DNA of 6,662 nt from positions 1 through 6,662 of the forward strand of contig JAJBTP010000116.1 in the NCBI GenBank assembly GCA_020860805.1. The letters run 5' to 3'. The position numbers and the translations under genes are program-made. Below, one piece after another: positions 6,589-6,662 of the stretch. The first letter of the stretch is position 1, and each line of letters begins with the position of its first letter. Source of the stretch: Tannerellaceae bacterium (GTDB lineage: Bacteria; Bacteroidota; Bacteroidia; Bacteroidales; Tannerellaceae). The notes beneath the pieces are model-generated. The model was not told the origin of the DNA. It saw only the letters and a list, made by a program, of their open reading frames with translations, and ran no database searches.

Positions 6589-6612
6589 GTTAATTCACCA
6601 TGATTACTTCAT

Positions 6613-6662
6613 ATGAAATATATATTCTTTATTTTCACAGGTCTATTATTACTATTTAATTG
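6613..6662 (+). CDS. Start of a putative exported protein (3' end outside window)
   Basis: ATG at 6613 opens 16 codons to the window edge with the product MKYIFFIFTGLLLLFN. A lysine followed by a long hydrophobic core is the pattern of a Sec signal peptide or of a single N-terminal membrane helix. The nearby ATG at 6600 is rejected because it hits TAA after 19 codons. No lipobox cysteine has appeared by the edge, so whether it is a lipoprotein is open. It is separated from the A2M gene by the repeat-bearing intergenic region, so it is probably a separate transcription unit. The family cannot be told from this. Confidence 0.5.
   Translation, partial: MKYIFFIFTGLLLLFN

Larger units (their letters stand above)
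6234..6612. other. 379-bp intergenic region
   Basis: Lies between the A2M stop and the next signal-peptide gene. The first 140 bases are AT-rich with no recognised gene. Bases 6372-6471 hold the 11-bp-phased palindromic repeat array. Bases 6480-6612 are again AT-rich with T-runs and one weak hairpin. No tRNA or known riboswitch could be recognised. A Bacteroidota promoter (TTTG with TAnnTTTG about 20 bases downstream) could not be placed convincingly; TACTTTTTTTG at 6579-6589 is only a loose match to the -7 element. Confidence 0.6.

Overview
The window is from a Bacteroidota genome, most likely the order Bacteroidales. The evidence is moderate G+C content, very large secreted alpha-2-macroglobulin-like (A2M) proteins without Shine-Dalgarno-like leaders, and a SusC-style carboxypeptidase-regulatory module ending in a TonB-box-like EMVVIGYG motif. 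Genus cannot be fixed by eye.

Layout, all on the + strand. (1) Bases 2-565 are the 3' end of an A2M-like gene (copy 1). It stops just after the start of the A2M domain and has no thioester domain; its last codons are made from a short intergenic-type repeat. (2) Its TGA overlaps the ATG of a second A2M-like gene (copy 2, 562-6233) in an ATGA junction. Copy 2 has a signal peptide, macroglobulin domains, a SusC-like insert of about 310 residues absent from copy 1, the A2M domain, a canonical CxEQ thioester motif (CNEQ) and a complete C-terminal domain. As given it is split into four open frames by three frameshifts: one surplus base near 2656-2674, one missing A in the A-tracts at 4216-4234 and one missing A at 5389-5394. 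Undoing these gives one open frame of 5,673 bases, 1,890 residues plus stop. (3) Bases 6234-6612 are intergenic. They hold a striking array of alternating TGCCA/TGGCA half-sites spaced about 11 bp apart, which is a degenerate 22-bp tandem repeat, and an AT-rich stretch with a weak hairpin. (4) A new gene starts at 6613 with a signal-peptide-like N-terminus and runs off the window.

Together this is a tandem A2M locus: a truncated paralogue translationally coupled to a full-architecture one. By analogy with other bacterial A2Ms, the products would be exported anti-protease traps in the cell envelope. Whether copy 2 is a true pseudogene, a switchable gene or intact but mis-sequenced cannot be settled from this sequence. 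Two of the three lesions lie in A6 tracts, so read-level checking is the first step.
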